Shown here piece after piece: positions 45,965 through 58,242 of a stretch of 64,000 bases of DNA. Numbering within the stretch: position 1 is the first letter of the stretch; each line of letters opens with the position of its first letter. Position numbers and translations under genes: made by a program. The notes under the pieces are model-generated. The model had not been told where the DNA came from and searched no databases. It saw nothing but the letters and a program-made list of their open reading frames with translations. The stretch is from Glandiceps talaboti (Eukaryota; Hemichordata; Enteropneusta; Spengelidae): the NCBI RefSeq assembly GCF_964340395.1, contig NC_135557.1, forward strand, positions 17,197,367 through 17,261,366. Reading direction: 5' to 3'.

Positions 45965-46930
45965 CATGCAGACATTAATTCAATTAATCATAGACCCTCG
46001 AATTAATCCACAACATGTTTATCTCATTGAAAAGGTCAGGTTTGTACTATTGCAATTTTTTCTCCTACTTTTAGGGGACTGTGTTTTTCCGTTGAGTCTG
46101 ATGGCTTTTAAAAATTCATGTACTGTTAGGTTAATTGTGCATGCAAGTAGGTATCTAGAGGGGGAATAGATATCACTTCTAGACAACAGCTTTGAGGAAC
46201 AACACAAAAATCCTTGTGTATGTATAAAAAAGATCATTACCAGGCAGTTTGTCTACTTTTCTGATGCACCCCCTCAGGGGAAAGAGAGTTGAATACATTT
46301 GAGAGTAAGGAATAATGCATTGAAGGTACTAAATCCACCGGAAGGCCAGGTGTCTCCATGTGAATAAGTCATAACTGGAGTAATTCGTATCTTGTCAGGA
46401 GAGAAACGGAGACATACATACGCCACGACTCACTCTCATTTTGCAAATCAGCAAAACTGAGTGAAAAGACTACTAATTACTAAATCTCGATTTAAGTCTA
46501 TCGGTTTGGCCGTCATCCAAATGTCAAGTTACTTAATGGAAATGGAAAAGTTGTGTCTTGAAGTCGTTTGAGTTTAGTAGTTCTTTCCGTTGCTAATGCA
46601 GGAAATGTTGTACTGAGTTTCAGAATTAGTTGATAAGTGGAAGGCTAACATAACTTATTGAACGCAGAGACGTTAAATTTCACTTTTATTTCACTTTGTA
46701 ATCTGTGATTTTTAACCACAAAAAGGTCACCTGATTAATTTGTTTAATATGAGTTAAAGTTTAATAACCATAGTCAGCGAGTCTCAGAACTGTCATAAAA
46801 CATGCTGCAAAAGTTTTGACTGAATAGAAATTCATTTAATTTACTATTAAAATATGAAGCCAGAGTCCATTTTTTACAGTTATTCTTGCATGCTGAAAAT
46901 TGTGTTAACCAATTTCACACAACTAGAAAT
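45965..46930. other. Unannotated stretch
   Basis: Nothing recognised on either strand. Confidence 0.4.
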
Positions 46931-46937
46931 AGAAACA

Positions 46938-47170
46938 CAACAAACAACATGCAACACAGCACAACACAACACAACACAACACAGTGCAACACAACACCAC
47001 ACCACACCACACCACACCACAACAATACAAAATGTAACTGTTACATAACACCACACAACACAACAAAATGGAAGATGTTACAACACAACACAGTGCAACA
47101 CAATTTAATGTAATGCAATATAACAAAGTTACATAACACTACACAACACAACACAACAGAGTGTAACATA
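46938..47170. repeat. (ACAAC)n / (ACCAC)n repeat
   Basis: Pentanucleotide runs with single-copy breaks; further short ACAAC runs to about 47165. Confidence 0.95.
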
Positions 47171-47199
47171 ACAACACAGTGTTAACTCAGTGTACACAA

Positions 47200-48335
47200 C
47201 GCAACCTAAATTGCTAGATTAACTTATATAATAAATACAAAATATACCTACCTACCTACTCAAGCTTATTTTAAGAAAACAAATTGGGAAACCCAAAGTG
47301 ATTCTTAATGTTGTTACTTATCAACCAAGCACTATAGAACCAATGATGTAGACACACATTGTCCTGATTCAGAATAACCCGGGGATAAATTCCATATTTT
47401 CTACAGTTCAGAATTATTCATCAGCTGTGAATGACAGAAACTTATAGATTAGTTTAAAAGTAATCACATGATTGATCTTCTAAAGTAGTCGACTTTAAGG
47501 CTAGTCTCTCAAGTGTTATATCTTAATAACCAATGAGATGTAACGATTGTGACCTTGACCAGGTTATTGTAACAGTTAAGGGCAACATGTAGGCAAAATA
47601 CACCTGATTTTGTATTTATTTTACTAGGGAAATACACCCTTGACAATGCTGATGGAAATATAAGCACAAACATAGGATTTGCTTCAAAAATATTTTCCAC
47701 TTCATGATGAGAAATTACCATTTGTAAAGTCTATGAATGCAGAGTCCATGAAGATAAACATTTTATAAGCAAACGTATGGTACAAGGAATGAATTTCTAT
47801 GGAAATTATACCAGATTGCCCCACTTTGTAGGATTCTTAAACATAACAAAAATGTATACAGAAACAGGGTTGTTAATTTAAAGTAATTTAATCTTGACAT
47901 CTGTTGACCTTACATTATTACTTTAGACTCTTGAATTAAGCTGATGGTGAAGTTTCAAGAAGAGTGTGCCCCCAGGGACTAATTTCGTGGAATTGTGAAT
48001 TATTCAAATCTCTGCAAAGTTTGCTGGATTAAATGTTTTCTTCATCCGTTTGAAATAATAAAGAAAACTGGGGGTTCACCATCTTGTTTATATTTAGGAA
48101 ATCAATGATTTTCTATTTTTCCGTAAAGTTTATGCAATAATTTATTGGTATTTGAAAATTTATGATATCATGACCATCTGACTTTGTAATGATAGTGGTA
48201 CTATTACCAGACAATGTGGTTCAACATTTATACAAATATATTGTTCAAGGTTCCAAGAATCAATAGGACAGTAAAACATAGCTACTTAGGAATCGTAAAT
48301 TAGAAAAGAAATGCATCGTTTTAATCTGTCTCCTA
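47200..48335. other. Unannotated stretch
   Basis: AT-rich, no recognised feature. Confidence 0.4.
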
Positions 48336-48340
48336 TAAAA

Positions 48341-48398
48341 ATGTTGATCCATCTGCTACTACTGAGATGAATTGGAAACACAGTAGATGGATCAACAT
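48341..48398. repeat. Hairpin with 17-bp stem
   Basis: ATGTTGATCCATCT(GCT)ACT at 48341-48360 pairs with AGTAGATGGATCAACAT at 48382-48398, leaving a three-base bulge and a 21-nt loop. Confidence 0.8.
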
Positions 48399-48497
48399 GT
48401 CATTCCAAATATATTTTATAATCCTTTTGGTTGAATATAATCAAGTAGTTTGAAAACCAAAGATCAAAATGTATATTTTTAAATTTCTGTTCCAAGG

Positions 48498-48762
48498 TAT
48501 ATTGTACTATCCTTTGCTCCAACAGGTAAGAGTATTTTGAAAACAAGTATATTTCAAGAAAAAAAAACATCAAAAAATACCAATCCAAGGCTGTGCCTCT
48601 TTGAATTTAATAATCATTTTCACATATTTATACTTTACTATCCTTTGCTCCAACAGGTCTGAGTATTTTCAAAACAAGTATATTTCAAGAAAAAAAAAAC
48701 ATCAAAAAATACCAATCCAAGGCTGTGCCTCTTTGAATTTAATAATCATTTTCACATATAAT
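48498..48762. repeat. 131-bp tandem duplication
   Basis: TACTATCCTTTGCTCCAACA...GGCTGTGCCTCTTTGAATTT...TTTTCACATAT at 48505 and 48636, nearly identical. A donor-like CAG|GTAAGA at 48525 is present only in copy 1 (copy 2 has GGTCTG) and is not treated as a splice site. Confidence 0.93.
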
Positions 48763-48764
48763 CA

Positions 48765-48952
48765 CAGTTTTTTGCTCAAGTTGGGGAACCTCGATAAAGA
48801 TTGGGGGAACTCCGATAACAGAAAGGAGGAAAGGGGTAAAAGTTACATAGATTCCTATACAATCTACCATAATTTTGTTTGGGAACCCCTGTAAAATTAC
48901 TGGGGAAATCCTGTAGATTTTACCTGCTGACTGCCCCATAATAAAAGCACTG
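48765..48952 (+). mobile_element. GGGGAACC-family MITE, longest copy
   Basis: CAGTTTTTTGCTCAAGTTGG at the left and, reverse-complemented, CAGTGCTTTTATTATGGGGC at the right. The interior order is GGGGAACCTCG, GAACTCCGATAACAGAAAGG, GGAAAGGGGTAAAAG, ATTTTGTTTGGGAACCCC, TGTAAAATTACTGGGGAAAT, TGTAGATTTTACCTGCTGAC. AATCA near both ends may be a remnant duplication. Inserted immediately after the 131-bp duplication. Confidence 0.82.
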
Positions 48953-48954
48953 AA

Positions 48955-49735
48955 ATCATTTCAGAATTCATGGATCTTGAAGCGTATTGTCATCAGTTTA
49001 CCTAATATGTTTTGTATGATGTAATATCAGAGAGATAGATGATAATAATGGACTCTTTTCTCTAGTCTATTTACACAATGATTTATGACTTTATGGATAA
49101 TGATTGTCACCTGGAGCAACCTTTTGCTCTAACACTAGACTTATTGACCCAACTTTAGACCTTTTGACCCAAAACTGCACCTTGTGATCCCACTCTTGAC
49201 CTTTTGACCTGACAGTAGTTCCGAGACTCGCTGACTATGAAAACAGCTTTTTGTATACCTACAAGGCATTCTCAAAGAAGATGGTATTTCAATATTAAGA
49301 TGCCCAAGATAAAAGATTAACTATCAGATACACTAATTGGAGTAGTTTTGTTTCTTTCCTTACGTTCTTAGAAGTATGAGACTTCTGAATACCCTTTATT
49401 GGTTTGTGGTATACATACACATTAGTACATCCTTATTGCTGTAAAGCTCTCATCTGTCTAGTGAGTCTGGCTGCTAAACCATCAGGCAATTCTACTAATA
49501 TTTAAAAGGAACCACAGGTCAGAGAATGCCAAAGGTGTTGTCGAGGATTTGCCCAAGAAGCACTGTACACCGGAGGACTGTCATCCCTTGGCTTTTGTTT
49601 GGCAACCCTCTGAATTATAGGTCCAGGTCTTTAGGCAAGTACTCTTGGTACTTTATCAACATTATTCAATATTAAGTGTCTAGTGAGTGTTTCAAAAGTT
49701 TAAATGTATATGTTTGTAGAACATCTTTAAGTTTG
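48955..49735. other. Unannotated stretch with TTTTGACC words
   Basis: 49140-49212 repeats a CTTTTGACCC/CTTGTGATCCC-like phrase and ends in TGACCT-TT-TGACCT (49197-49210), a direct repeat of the reverse AGGTCA half-site with spacer 2. Confidence 0.45.
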
Positions 49736-49739
49736 TCAC

Positions 49740-49912
49740 TGGATGGAAGGATGGATGGATGGATGGAGGGAGAGAGGTATGGAGGGAGGTATTGATGGAT
49801 GGATGGAGGGGAGGGAGGAGGTATGGACAGATGGATGGGGGAGGGAGGTAGGTAGGTAGGTATGAAGGGTGGGAGGTAGGTATGGATGGAGGGAGGGATG
49901 GATGGATACATT
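49740..49912. repeat. (GGAT)/(GGAG)n/(GGTA)n complex microsatellite
   Basis: Tetranucleotide runs of GGAT, GGAG and GGTA. Minus-strand proline/serine-rich frames here are artefacts. Confidence 0.95.
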
Positions 49913-50157
49913 GATAAATTTACATTTGACTGTGACACATATCACATATCTACCCCTGTAAAAATGCTGTAGACAACATAGTAAACTTATAATGACTTTA
50001 TCACTTTTTTGCAAGACATCATGATTTCATTAAATATACGGAAACAAAATATACCAATAAGAATGAAGTATTTAAGTTATACATAAGAAGTATGCAAGTT
50101 TCTTAAATTTTTCAATTTGTATACTTTCTTAAATGTAATACATGTATATAATATTAT

Positions 50158-50250
50158 GCACACACACACACACACACGCACGCACGCACGCACGCACGCA
50201 TACACACACACACACACACATACATACATATACATACATACATGTATATA
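50158..50250. repeat. (CA)n with (CGCA)n and (CATA)n
   Basis: Compound microsatellite. Confidence 0.95.
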
Positions 50251-50921
50251 TTTCAATGTCCTGGTGATGCTCAGGGCAAAAGCTAGTCAAAACTTTTGGA
50301 AATTGATTGAGTTTCGTGTTATTGAAACCATCCAGTTTTCATATTTGTTTTCATAATTTTCTAGTAGCGTTTCAAAACCTGTAATTGAAATATCTAAGAA
50401 CTTTGTTGATAAACTTTGGCAGACTTGACGAACTCAAGAAAAGTATTGTTATTGTCCACTAAGCTAAAAGATTTTCCCATGTGGCCCAAGAGATAGTATT
50501 TGACAAGACATGGCCCATTTTAAAGATTGAATCTAGGGCATATAAGGAGGCAGCCAGGCTGATTAGTAAGATTATATAGCTACAGTGTATCAAGGAATAA
50601 CACAGATTACATCTTAAAAGCTGAACAGACCAGCTGAAAACTAAGACAACGATGTAATCACTCCACAAAGTTAAAATAATATGTCTTTCTGGACATTATG
50701 GATGATTCTATTCTAAGCCACCTGCACCCCTACTTAATTGAATATTTGGTTTTGACTCCATGTCTTCAATACAGGCCCTAACTGCTTGCATACGTGTATA
50801 TATATGAGGGTGGGGGTGGGTGCCCGGGTTGATTTTGAGGGACTGCAAAGCAGGAATATGTGAGAAGTTAGGAAATTGATTGAAGATTTGTCATGATATT
50901 TATGTTGTTAATCCAAATGAG

Positions 50922-50978
50922 GTGTGTGTGTGTGTGTGTGTGTGAAAGAGATTGGGTGTGTGTGTGTGTGTGTGTGTG
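50922..50978. repeat. (GT)n microsatellite, interrupted
   Basis: Two GT runs separated by GAAAGAGATTGG. Confidence 0.93.
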
Positions 50979-51059
50979 ATTGGGTGTGGGGAGAAATGGG
51001 AAAATAACAGCAATTCTCAATGTGTTTGGACTTGTATTCCAAGCACCACAGAACCAATG

Positions 51060-51108
51060 TTTGTTGTTGTTGTTGTTGTTGCTGTTGTTGTTGCTGTTGT
51101 TGTTGTTG
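51060..51108. repeat. (GTT)n microsatellite
   Basis: GTT trinucleotide with two GCT interruptions. Confidence 0.95.
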
Positions 51109-51111
51109 TGA

Positions 51112-51565
51112 GGTAGCACAACTTGGGTATAAATCTGTATTTTTCGTCAGATGTGTTCTACTTGGCTTGCATGTGGTATTATAAAGTAAGTATTAGGATT
51201 GGTATTTAGTATTAAATTCCAGATAAAGTTTATCTCCAAGATTCAAACCATGGGGCTAGATTGTAACTGCTTAAAAGTTGTAAAATCCATCCACTTCTTT
51301 CGTATTTCATTCTCGGTTTGTATAAATGGTATTTTGTATTGACATTGCTGATGTATGAGTCTGGTGTAGAGATAAGCTTTAGACAGTAGATGAGATTACT
51401 GGTTTATGTGGTATCATTACCATAATGTCTTAGACGCAGACACAAATAACCAACATTATGGCTGAAGGTTTACATTTCATCTAGACAGTTGAATATGATT
51501 AGACTCCAGATAAGGCTATCTCATAATGAGAGAAACTCATCAGGAATAAGAACAACTGAACATTG
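51112..51565. other. Unannotated stretch
   Basis: No feature recognised. Confidence 0.4.
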
Positions 51566-51569
51566 AAGA

Positions 51570-51850
51570 CTTCAGAAATGTTTTCACTAAATGTGGTCTT
51601 CTTAACTGTGAAAGAAACAAATGGTGAAAAATTACAACCAAACTTTCATCTCTCAAAACAAATTTACCGAATATTCAACATTTCTGTTTAGATGGAAATG
51701 TTTCACTAAATGTGGTCATTTTAACTGTCTTGAGAGAAACAAGTTGTGAAAAATTACACCCAAATGAAACAACTGGTGAGAACGATTTTAACAACCGACC
51801 ATTTCTCACTCTCCAGAAGCAAATTTATGAATATTTAATGAATATTCTGG
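51570..51850. repeat. ~120-bp tandem repeat x2+
   Basis: AAATGTTTCACTAAATGTGGTC ... AACTGT..GA.AGAAACAA.TGGTGAAAAATTACA...CCAAA recurs at 51576 and 51696, with a degenerate third portion (GAAACAACTGGTGA..., CATTTCTCACTCTCCAGAAG). Confidence 0.8.
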
Positions 51851-52259
51851 ACTCATTAAAAATAACAAACATGTAAATAATTTTCAGAGCTCCATATTAA
51901 TAGAAATATTACTAAACATAGTTTTTATGTTGTTTTTGTGACATTGTGGATTGAAGTGTGTATGTGCTTTCGATATCTATTGAAATCTATTCTAGTAACT
52001 CTACGTGTGGTTATTTTCTACAATCTCACTCTCCACTGTATAGTGAAATGGCTTTCTTTAGCATGACATTACATTCTTACTACTGAGAGAGGTAGTTTAA
52101 TGCACGCAAGGCATATACTCACCTGTCGTTGGATTCTATTATTAGTACATACGTTTAGTCAAAACAGTATATATTGTAAAAATACACAATAAGCAACATT
52201 AAATACAGTGGCAATGAAGGGAGTTGGTCCCACACCTTCAAAATAAGTTAAAAGAGTCA

Positions 52260-52793
52260 TATCACTTAAAAATTGTCACTGAATGCAACTTTTAATGTAG
52301 TGGCCATGGTGGGATTTGTAACCATGTCATTGAAATCAGTTCTAAATACTTAACCATGACTATAAGCAACGTCATGTGTAGTGGGCAGCAATAGAGTTTA
52401 AACCCATGTCATTGAAATCAGTTCTAAATCACTTTAACTGCCACGACTATAGCAACATTAAATGTGTAGTGGGCAGCAATAGGATTTAAAACCCACGTCA
52501 TTGAAACCAGTTCTAAATCACTTTAACTGCCACGACTATAGCAACATTAAATGTGTAGTGGGCAGCAATAGGATTTAAAACCCACGTCATTGAAACCAGT
52601 TCTAAATCACTTTAACCGCCACGACTATAGCAACATTAAATGTGTAGTGGGCAGCAATAGGATTTAAAACCCACGTCATTGAAACCAGTTCTAAATCACT
52701 TTAACCGCCACGACTATACCAACATTACATGTGTAGTGGGCAGCAATAGGATTTAAACCCACGTCATCCAGATCAGTTAAAAATAATATCACT
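52260..52793 (-). repeat. 89-bp tandem array x6; unit resembles a tRNA/SINE head
   Basis: GTGGGCAGCAATAG starts at 52381, 52469, 52558, 52647 and 52736 (88-89 bp period), plus a diverged unit at about 52301. On the minus strand a unit reads GTGGCAGTTAAAGTGATTTA, GAACTGGTTTCAATGACG, TGGGTTTTAAATCCTATTGC, TGCCCAC. The terminal GTGGCAG and CTGCC(C)AC would pair as an acceptor stem, and GGGTTTAAATCC is close to the RNA polymerase III B box (GGTTCGANTCC). The A box is poor. It may be a decayed tRNA pseudogene or SINE head amplified in tandem, but the likeness could be chance. Confidence 0.7.
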
Positions 52794-52834
52794 TTGATTA
52801 TCACTATATGCGATATTAATCCTCTATTTACTAT

Positions 52835-52849
52835 GGGGGGGGGGGGGGG
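52835..52849. repeat. G15 homopolymer
   Basis: Fifteen G on the plus strand. Confidence 0.97.
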
Positions 52850-53650
52850 ATGTACACAAAAAACTGTGAATTGGGAAAAACATAATTAATTATGGTGGCA
52901 TTGATACTGAAAAGACTCGCCATTACATTAAGTTTACAAGGCCAATAGTTGCTTAAGGGTATGATAATACCCTGGTGGCCCAAATATGAGATTACAGATG
53001 GTCATCAATCGTTCCATTCACTCACTCCCCCAAAGATTGACACTTGCAATTTAAAACTGCAATCTACACAAACCATCATGTAGCCATTAAAGATGAAGAA
53101 GTTACAAATAATTTAGTAGGATGGGAAGAGAAGGTTGCCTGGCAACCTTTCACTGAAATCTGCCAAGAGATTTGACTTTTAAGCATCAAATCCTTGACCC
53201 TAGGTATAACTAAGATATATTAACAACTTTAAAGTTTTAGTAATCGAGCTGCTGGGTTTAACACGAGAGTGTATTTTGATACACTGGATATAGAATCAAC
53301 CAATGAGTTGATGTACAAGAGGGTGTTTTGGCCTGACTGTAATAGCTGCATTCACACCTCATTACCACTAATTCTTCATTTAATAATGACAGATAGACAC
53401 ATGCAGTTGTTTCTGTCATTTACAAATCCGGTCACACTTCACTTTGCCTCCTCATAATCCAGGTAATTGACAGCGACTTAGTGATTCCGGCATCGAATAT
53501 CTGGAAAGGCGTGAGGAGAATTCTATTAAGATCTTTGACTGAGACAAACTAGGGGAAAAAATTTCTGAATGTTACATGAAAACTTTTCAGCTAAAATTTT
53601 ATGATCACAATAACTTCTGAGGTTATGTTGATCATAGACTTGGATGAAGA
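52850..53650. other. Unannotated stretch with a 19-bp palindrome
   Basis: 53131-53149 (AAGGTTGCCTGGCAACCTT) is a perfect palindrome around one base and contains an X-box-like GTTGCC-N-GGCAAC. No coding frame is supported. Confidence 0.45.
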
Positions 53651-53654
53651 TAGC

Positions 53655-53785
53655 GTTATACCTGTTAAAATACCTGATTAGAATAATGAACATTGTTACA
53701 CCTGTTAAAATACCTGATTAGAATAATGAACATTGTTACACCTGTTAAGATATTTGATTAGAATCATGAAACTTGTTACACCTGA
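53655..53785. repeat. 40-bp tandem repeat x3.3
   Basis: GTTACACCTGTTAAAATACC + TGATTAGAATAATGAACATT at 53655, 53695, 53735 and 53775. Confidence 0.95.
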
Positions 53786-54123
53786 TAAGAACACAGCATA
53801 GCACAGAAATGATTTGGAATACAAAACTTGTGATCAATTGATATGCAAACAAAATAGGAATCATCGAAGGAATGCCGTTTACAATTCTGTCATGAGATTA
53901 CAACTCAGTAATAAAAATCACTAGCGAGTTAAATGTAGGCCATATTTTTACACTCTTTGAAATTGCATTGTTATAATGGCAGTCTATAACAGTAATGATT
54001 AAAAGTCACTTAGTGTTGAGTATATTCCCAAAACAAAACACAATTTAACACTGTCCATGGATTTTCTTAATGTAATGTTTTTCTTCAAAAACAAAATTTA
54101 GTTTTGCATCAGTGATTACCCTA

Positions 54124-54405
54124 CAGGGCTGAAAAGGAACAGTAGTCCTGTGTCCAAAGACTACTAATTCTTGTCATAATTTGCAACGAGTAGCCCACTC
54201 GGGCTACCACTGATTATGCAATCATTTAAAGGATGGAAGATTTACAGACTTGAAAATATTTCAACAACACACATATTTCCTATAGAGTAACTCTGTTTTC
54301 AGTTCAGGAATATAGGACTATTGGTCACCACCCTTGGGCTACTACTATCAGAAATTGGTAGCCCACTAGGACTACCAGAAAAAAGTTCATTTTGAGTCCT
54401 GCCCT
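54124..54405. mobile_element. hAT-like MITE (CAGGGCT ends, GGTAGCCC palindromes)
   Basis: The left end CAGGGCTGAAAAGGAAC...AGTAGTCC corresponds to the reverse complement of the right end (TAGGGCAGGACTCAAAATGAAC...CTGGTAGTCC, quoted in parts). The interior carries AGTAGCCCACTCGGGCTACC (54190-54209) and GGTAGCCCACTAGGACTACC (54358-54377), each a small hairpin. CAGGGCT-type termini are typical of hAT elements. The flanks do not show a clean 8-bp duplication. Confidence 0.65.
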
Positions 54406-54689
54406 ATACAAACCATGGCAAAAGAACAATTTTCATTGATTCAGAAATTGTCCTGTTCGATTGTACGGTGTTAAAACACAAATTTGAAGGAAAAAATTGT
54501 GTAAGGTTATTTATAAGAAATTTTGGTTTAATAAAGGATATACAATTTAGAAAATTTTACGTCGTGACAAAATTTACCAGAAATTGTAATCTTGAAGAAT
54601 ATACATCCTAAATGATGTAATCTCCAGAAGAAGAAAAAACAAAAATCTGTTACCTTTCTTCAAAATCACATGATATTCATTATAATTGG

Positions 54690-54793
54690 GTATTTCTTTT
54701 GTATCCATTTTGTATATTTGTATCATATGCATGTTCTTTGAAAGTGTAGCTAATTTTTGTTATCTGGTGAAATAAATTTCATTCATTCATTCA
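54690..54793 (+). mobile_element. Possible LINE 3' tail ending in (ATTC)n
   Basis: GTTATCTGGTGAAATAAATT followed by (TTCA)4 resembles the 3' ends of non-LTR retroposons that finish in short tandem tetranucleotides. No reverse transcriptase frame lies upstream. Confidence 0.3.
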
Positions 54794-54904
54794 CTTCACT
54801 CACTCATGATTAAATCATCACTTTAGGAATACGCTTCAGATGCATTACTATATTATGTGTTCCCTATATTATGTGTTCCCTGAAAAAAATAACAAAAAGT
54901 AAAA

Positions 54905-55115
54905 TGTTATCGTCTTCAAAACCGCAGTTGCATTCTTCAGAATAAATGTCACTTGAGGAGTATATTTTTCAAAATCTCCCCCCCCCCCAAAAAAAAAAAA
55001 ACAACAAAAAACCAAAAAACCTAAACACAATAAAATATTTGTTATGTTGTCTTCAAAACCGCATTGGCATTCTTTTAGAAACCTAATTAAAAGTCACTTT
55101 AGATTTCAACATGTC
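54905..55115. repeat. ~135-bp direct repeat x2 around poly-C/poly-A
   Basis: GTCTTCAAAACCGCA.T.GCATTCTT followed by a CACTTTAG-like phrase is at about 54912 and 55049. C11 (54978-54988) and A13 lie between. Confidence 0.65.
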
Positions 55116-55454
55116 TCCCAGGAGTACGAAAATGAAGTAAAGCATATCTGTGCAAAACTTGTTTTTTGTCATCCATCAATGTTAAAACAAATTGAATCGT
55201 CTGTCTTAGTAGTATTTTGTAAACGTGATAAGATTGCAGTATATCTGAACCACAGCTTCTCGTCATTTACTTTTTCCATTAGAGTCTCATCATAATGTGC
55301 ACATGACGTCAAATATTTGAGATGGAGCTCATGATAATGGTGAGACACAATTAGATCTAGCCTATATGACTGGCGTTCAGAGAGTATCGATATCATACAA
55401 TAGGGTGCCACATAGTTTGCAACTAAGTTGTAACAAGTATTGGTATCTGATAAG

Positions 55455-55780
55455 CAGAGTGCCCTCTAAGCCAATTTGACGGGCCACTGACACGCCACTG
55501 ACACACACAATTTCTAATGATGCACCAAAATTTGATGTTCCTCGATCTCTTTCTTTTTATATTTAAAAAGATTTTTATTGGAGTATAAAAAGATATGCAT
55601 AGCAGGTTTTTACAGTATCTGGATATTACACAAACATGATGTCTTTACTGAAATTCAGACTTTTTCTATTCCTATTTAACGTTCTCCCATCTCTTACTAT
55701 GTGGTGACTCATAGGAAATGCCAGTTTTTTAAAAATAATTTTTACCCACAACAACAAAATTTGATGGTAAGGAATACTTG
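55455..55780 (-). mobile_element. hAT-like MITE with internal insertion
   Basis: CAGAGTGCCCTCTAAGCCAA at the left matches the (reverse-complemented) right end of the element at 21291-21468. CACCAAAATTTGATGTTCC and CATCTCTTACTATGTGGTGA follow in family order but are separated by ~120 bp of unrelated AT-rich text (about 55555-55685). The distal end is degenerate. Confidence 0.65.
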
Positions 55781-55784
55781 CAGA

Positions 55785-56710
55785 TAAAACAGGTGACATT
55801 TGCCAGAGAACTATTTATAACATACATGTTTAAGATATCAAAGTTGATCTTTTCTCAAGTTTGAGGCCAAACTGTGTGGGTATAATTGGGGCTCCCTTTA
55901 GTGCATTTCTTTCTCGCTTTGATGACATATTAGTATCGATTTTTACAGTTTTGTATATGTAAAGGTGAAGTGGTCTAATTTGCATTCGCACAAAAATCTC
56001 AACAAGTGTCCAATAATGTCAGAAGATTCGTAATCTGGAATGGAAGACTTCACACCCTCTTTGCAGTCACAACGGAAGTGGACACCACTTGATCATTTCT
56101 CAAGTTTGTGAGTTTTTTTCTTGCGAGATAACAGTATATTTACTTCTGAACATAGCATGGTTGTTATTGAGGGGAGTTTAAAAACCTGAATGAGCATCAA
56201 TGAATTAAAAGCTCTCTTCAATCACAATCCTAAAGTGCTCTTGTCTAGCAAGTAAAAGAACATCCTCAACTCGCCAAGTCATCAGCTTTGATCTTTAAAT
56301 GTATATGATATGGATAGTCTTCTGGGGAAGACTTCCTGTTTTAGTTGTACTTCCACAATATTCAGCCAAGGAGATGCAAGTTCAGTGAAAGAGCTTGCAC
56401 TCTTATTTTGGTAATAGCATATTTGGCAATTTTTAAAGGGAATGCCACTCCAAGAATTGAAGTCATGGAGAATCATTTCATGGTATTACATCACCCAAAA
56501 TTACTTGTGATTTCAGAGAAACATTACATGTAAGTTGATCTTGTGCCATTATTGGGTATCTTTGGTATGGGCCATTGCATGATGGGAGTCAGCAGATATA
56601 ATGTATTCATGACATCCTTTACACTGGATGGAATATAGAGAACTGTTAGAAAGTGAACACAGGAATTACTCTTTATTGAAGTGTAAAACAAACAGTATGA
56701 AACAGAGTGA
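55785..56710. other. Unannotated stretch
   Basis: No recognisable repeat or exon. Frames of 62-64 codons near 56300 overlap on both strands and are not supported. Confidence 0.4.
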
Positions 56711-56717
56711 TAATGCA

Positions 56718-57060
56718 GGAACTCCAAACAAAACTGACCTGTCCGTACTGTCGGGAATTCCATATAAAACTGACTTATCCGTACTGTCTGGAATTACAAA
56801 TAAAACTGTAAAACTGTCATGTCCATACTGTCTGGAATTAAAAATAAGACTAACCTGCCTGTTCTGTCCTGAATTCCAAATAAAACTGTAAAACTGTCCT
56901 GTCCATACTGTCTGGAATTACATATAAAACTGTCCTGTCCATACTGTCTGGAACCTCAAAAAAGTCTTAGCCATACTTTTAAGAGTAAGAAACAAAAACT
57001 TTCCAGCCCATTCTAGCAGGAATGTTAAAGAAAACTGTCATGTCTATTCAGTCATGTTAA
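56718..57060. repeat. ~36-bp minisatellite x~8
   Basis: AAAACTGTCCTGTCCATACT + GTCTGGAATTACAAAT, degenerate after 56960. The 87-codon frame at 56628-56891 is read from it. Confidence 0.9.
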
Positions 57061-57064
57061 AATT

Positions 57065-58225
57065 CACTGTCCATACAATGATGTTAGCACTAATAACATA
57101 AGTGTTTTATTTTCATCCATTTGCTTACGAAAGCTGCACTTCCTTATAGCCCTTTGTACGTCACTAATCCTAAGCAATTGGCATAACAATCTGTGTCTAT
57201 CTTGTTGTAAATTTGATGACTTAAGCAAAATTTAACATCACTGACAGTGTAATGAAGGTTGAAGCAATGTGATGGAGTTATTTCATGCATTGCACATCAA
57301 GACCTCATTCCTTGTAGCCTATTTCATTTATTCTCCCTTATTAGAAAGAATTGTAACAAGATAGACTTACTTACAGATTGAGAGATCTAAGTGATACATA
57401 TATAAATCTACTATTAATCACACAAGCGAGTGATTTTGGTAATAAAAGAAAACGTTCTCCATGGAAGACTGGCAGGAAAATGAGAAAAGATTACTCTAGC
57501 AGAGAGATAACTGCCTGCTGTAGTCTGAATGGAGCCATATTTCATGCAAAATTATAGAAAATTAAGAATTAGTATTTGGGCGATTGGATCAATTTCTTAT
57601 AGATGGCACCTCACACCGTACGGACAGAATGTGTCCGATGTTAAACAAGTGAATGATGTGACACACAGATGACATTTTAAAAGGATAATCACAAAATTGG
57701 GTCGGACTGGCTGTATATTTAATATCTGTGGAGACTGTCTCCATGCGGTGTCTTGTGATTAGATGTCTTACGGCCTTTACGTATGCTAAATTAGTTACAA
57801 TCAAAGACTTACACGGGTGCTCAACTTTTATTTGAAGGTATACTGGGCTCCGAAACCTTACTGTGTGTGTATTTTAAAGAGAACTAATTAAACATGAAAT
57901 CCTTGACGACGGGATTAAATGTACATTTGTTAGATTTGACTAGGCCAATTAACCTGTTGTGAACTCTTCAATTCCATGACTTACAGGTAATAGATTTAAA
58001 ACAGTTTATAGAATCATCAACGGTCCCCTCTGTGATACAAATGCTGACTTTGTACTTTGTACATAGTGAATAGATCTAGAAACACTTTCGTGCTGTCTGC
58101 AATTAGGGCACTTAATCAATCTTACACTAGGTAAACATGATCACTGTGCCGTTTTATATCTTTTTATCAATTTAGGTTTACCTTTAACTCCTCAATAATG
58201 TTAGCATTAGCTATTTTTGGATATG
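57065..58225. other. Unannotated stretch
   Basis: No recognised feature. Confidence 0.4.
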
Positions 58226-58242
58226 TTTGATGTTTATGTCTG

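Noticed and set aside
48505-48530. Splice donor CAG|GTAAGA
   Set aside because: Present in only one copy of a 131-bp duplication, with no open exon upstream.
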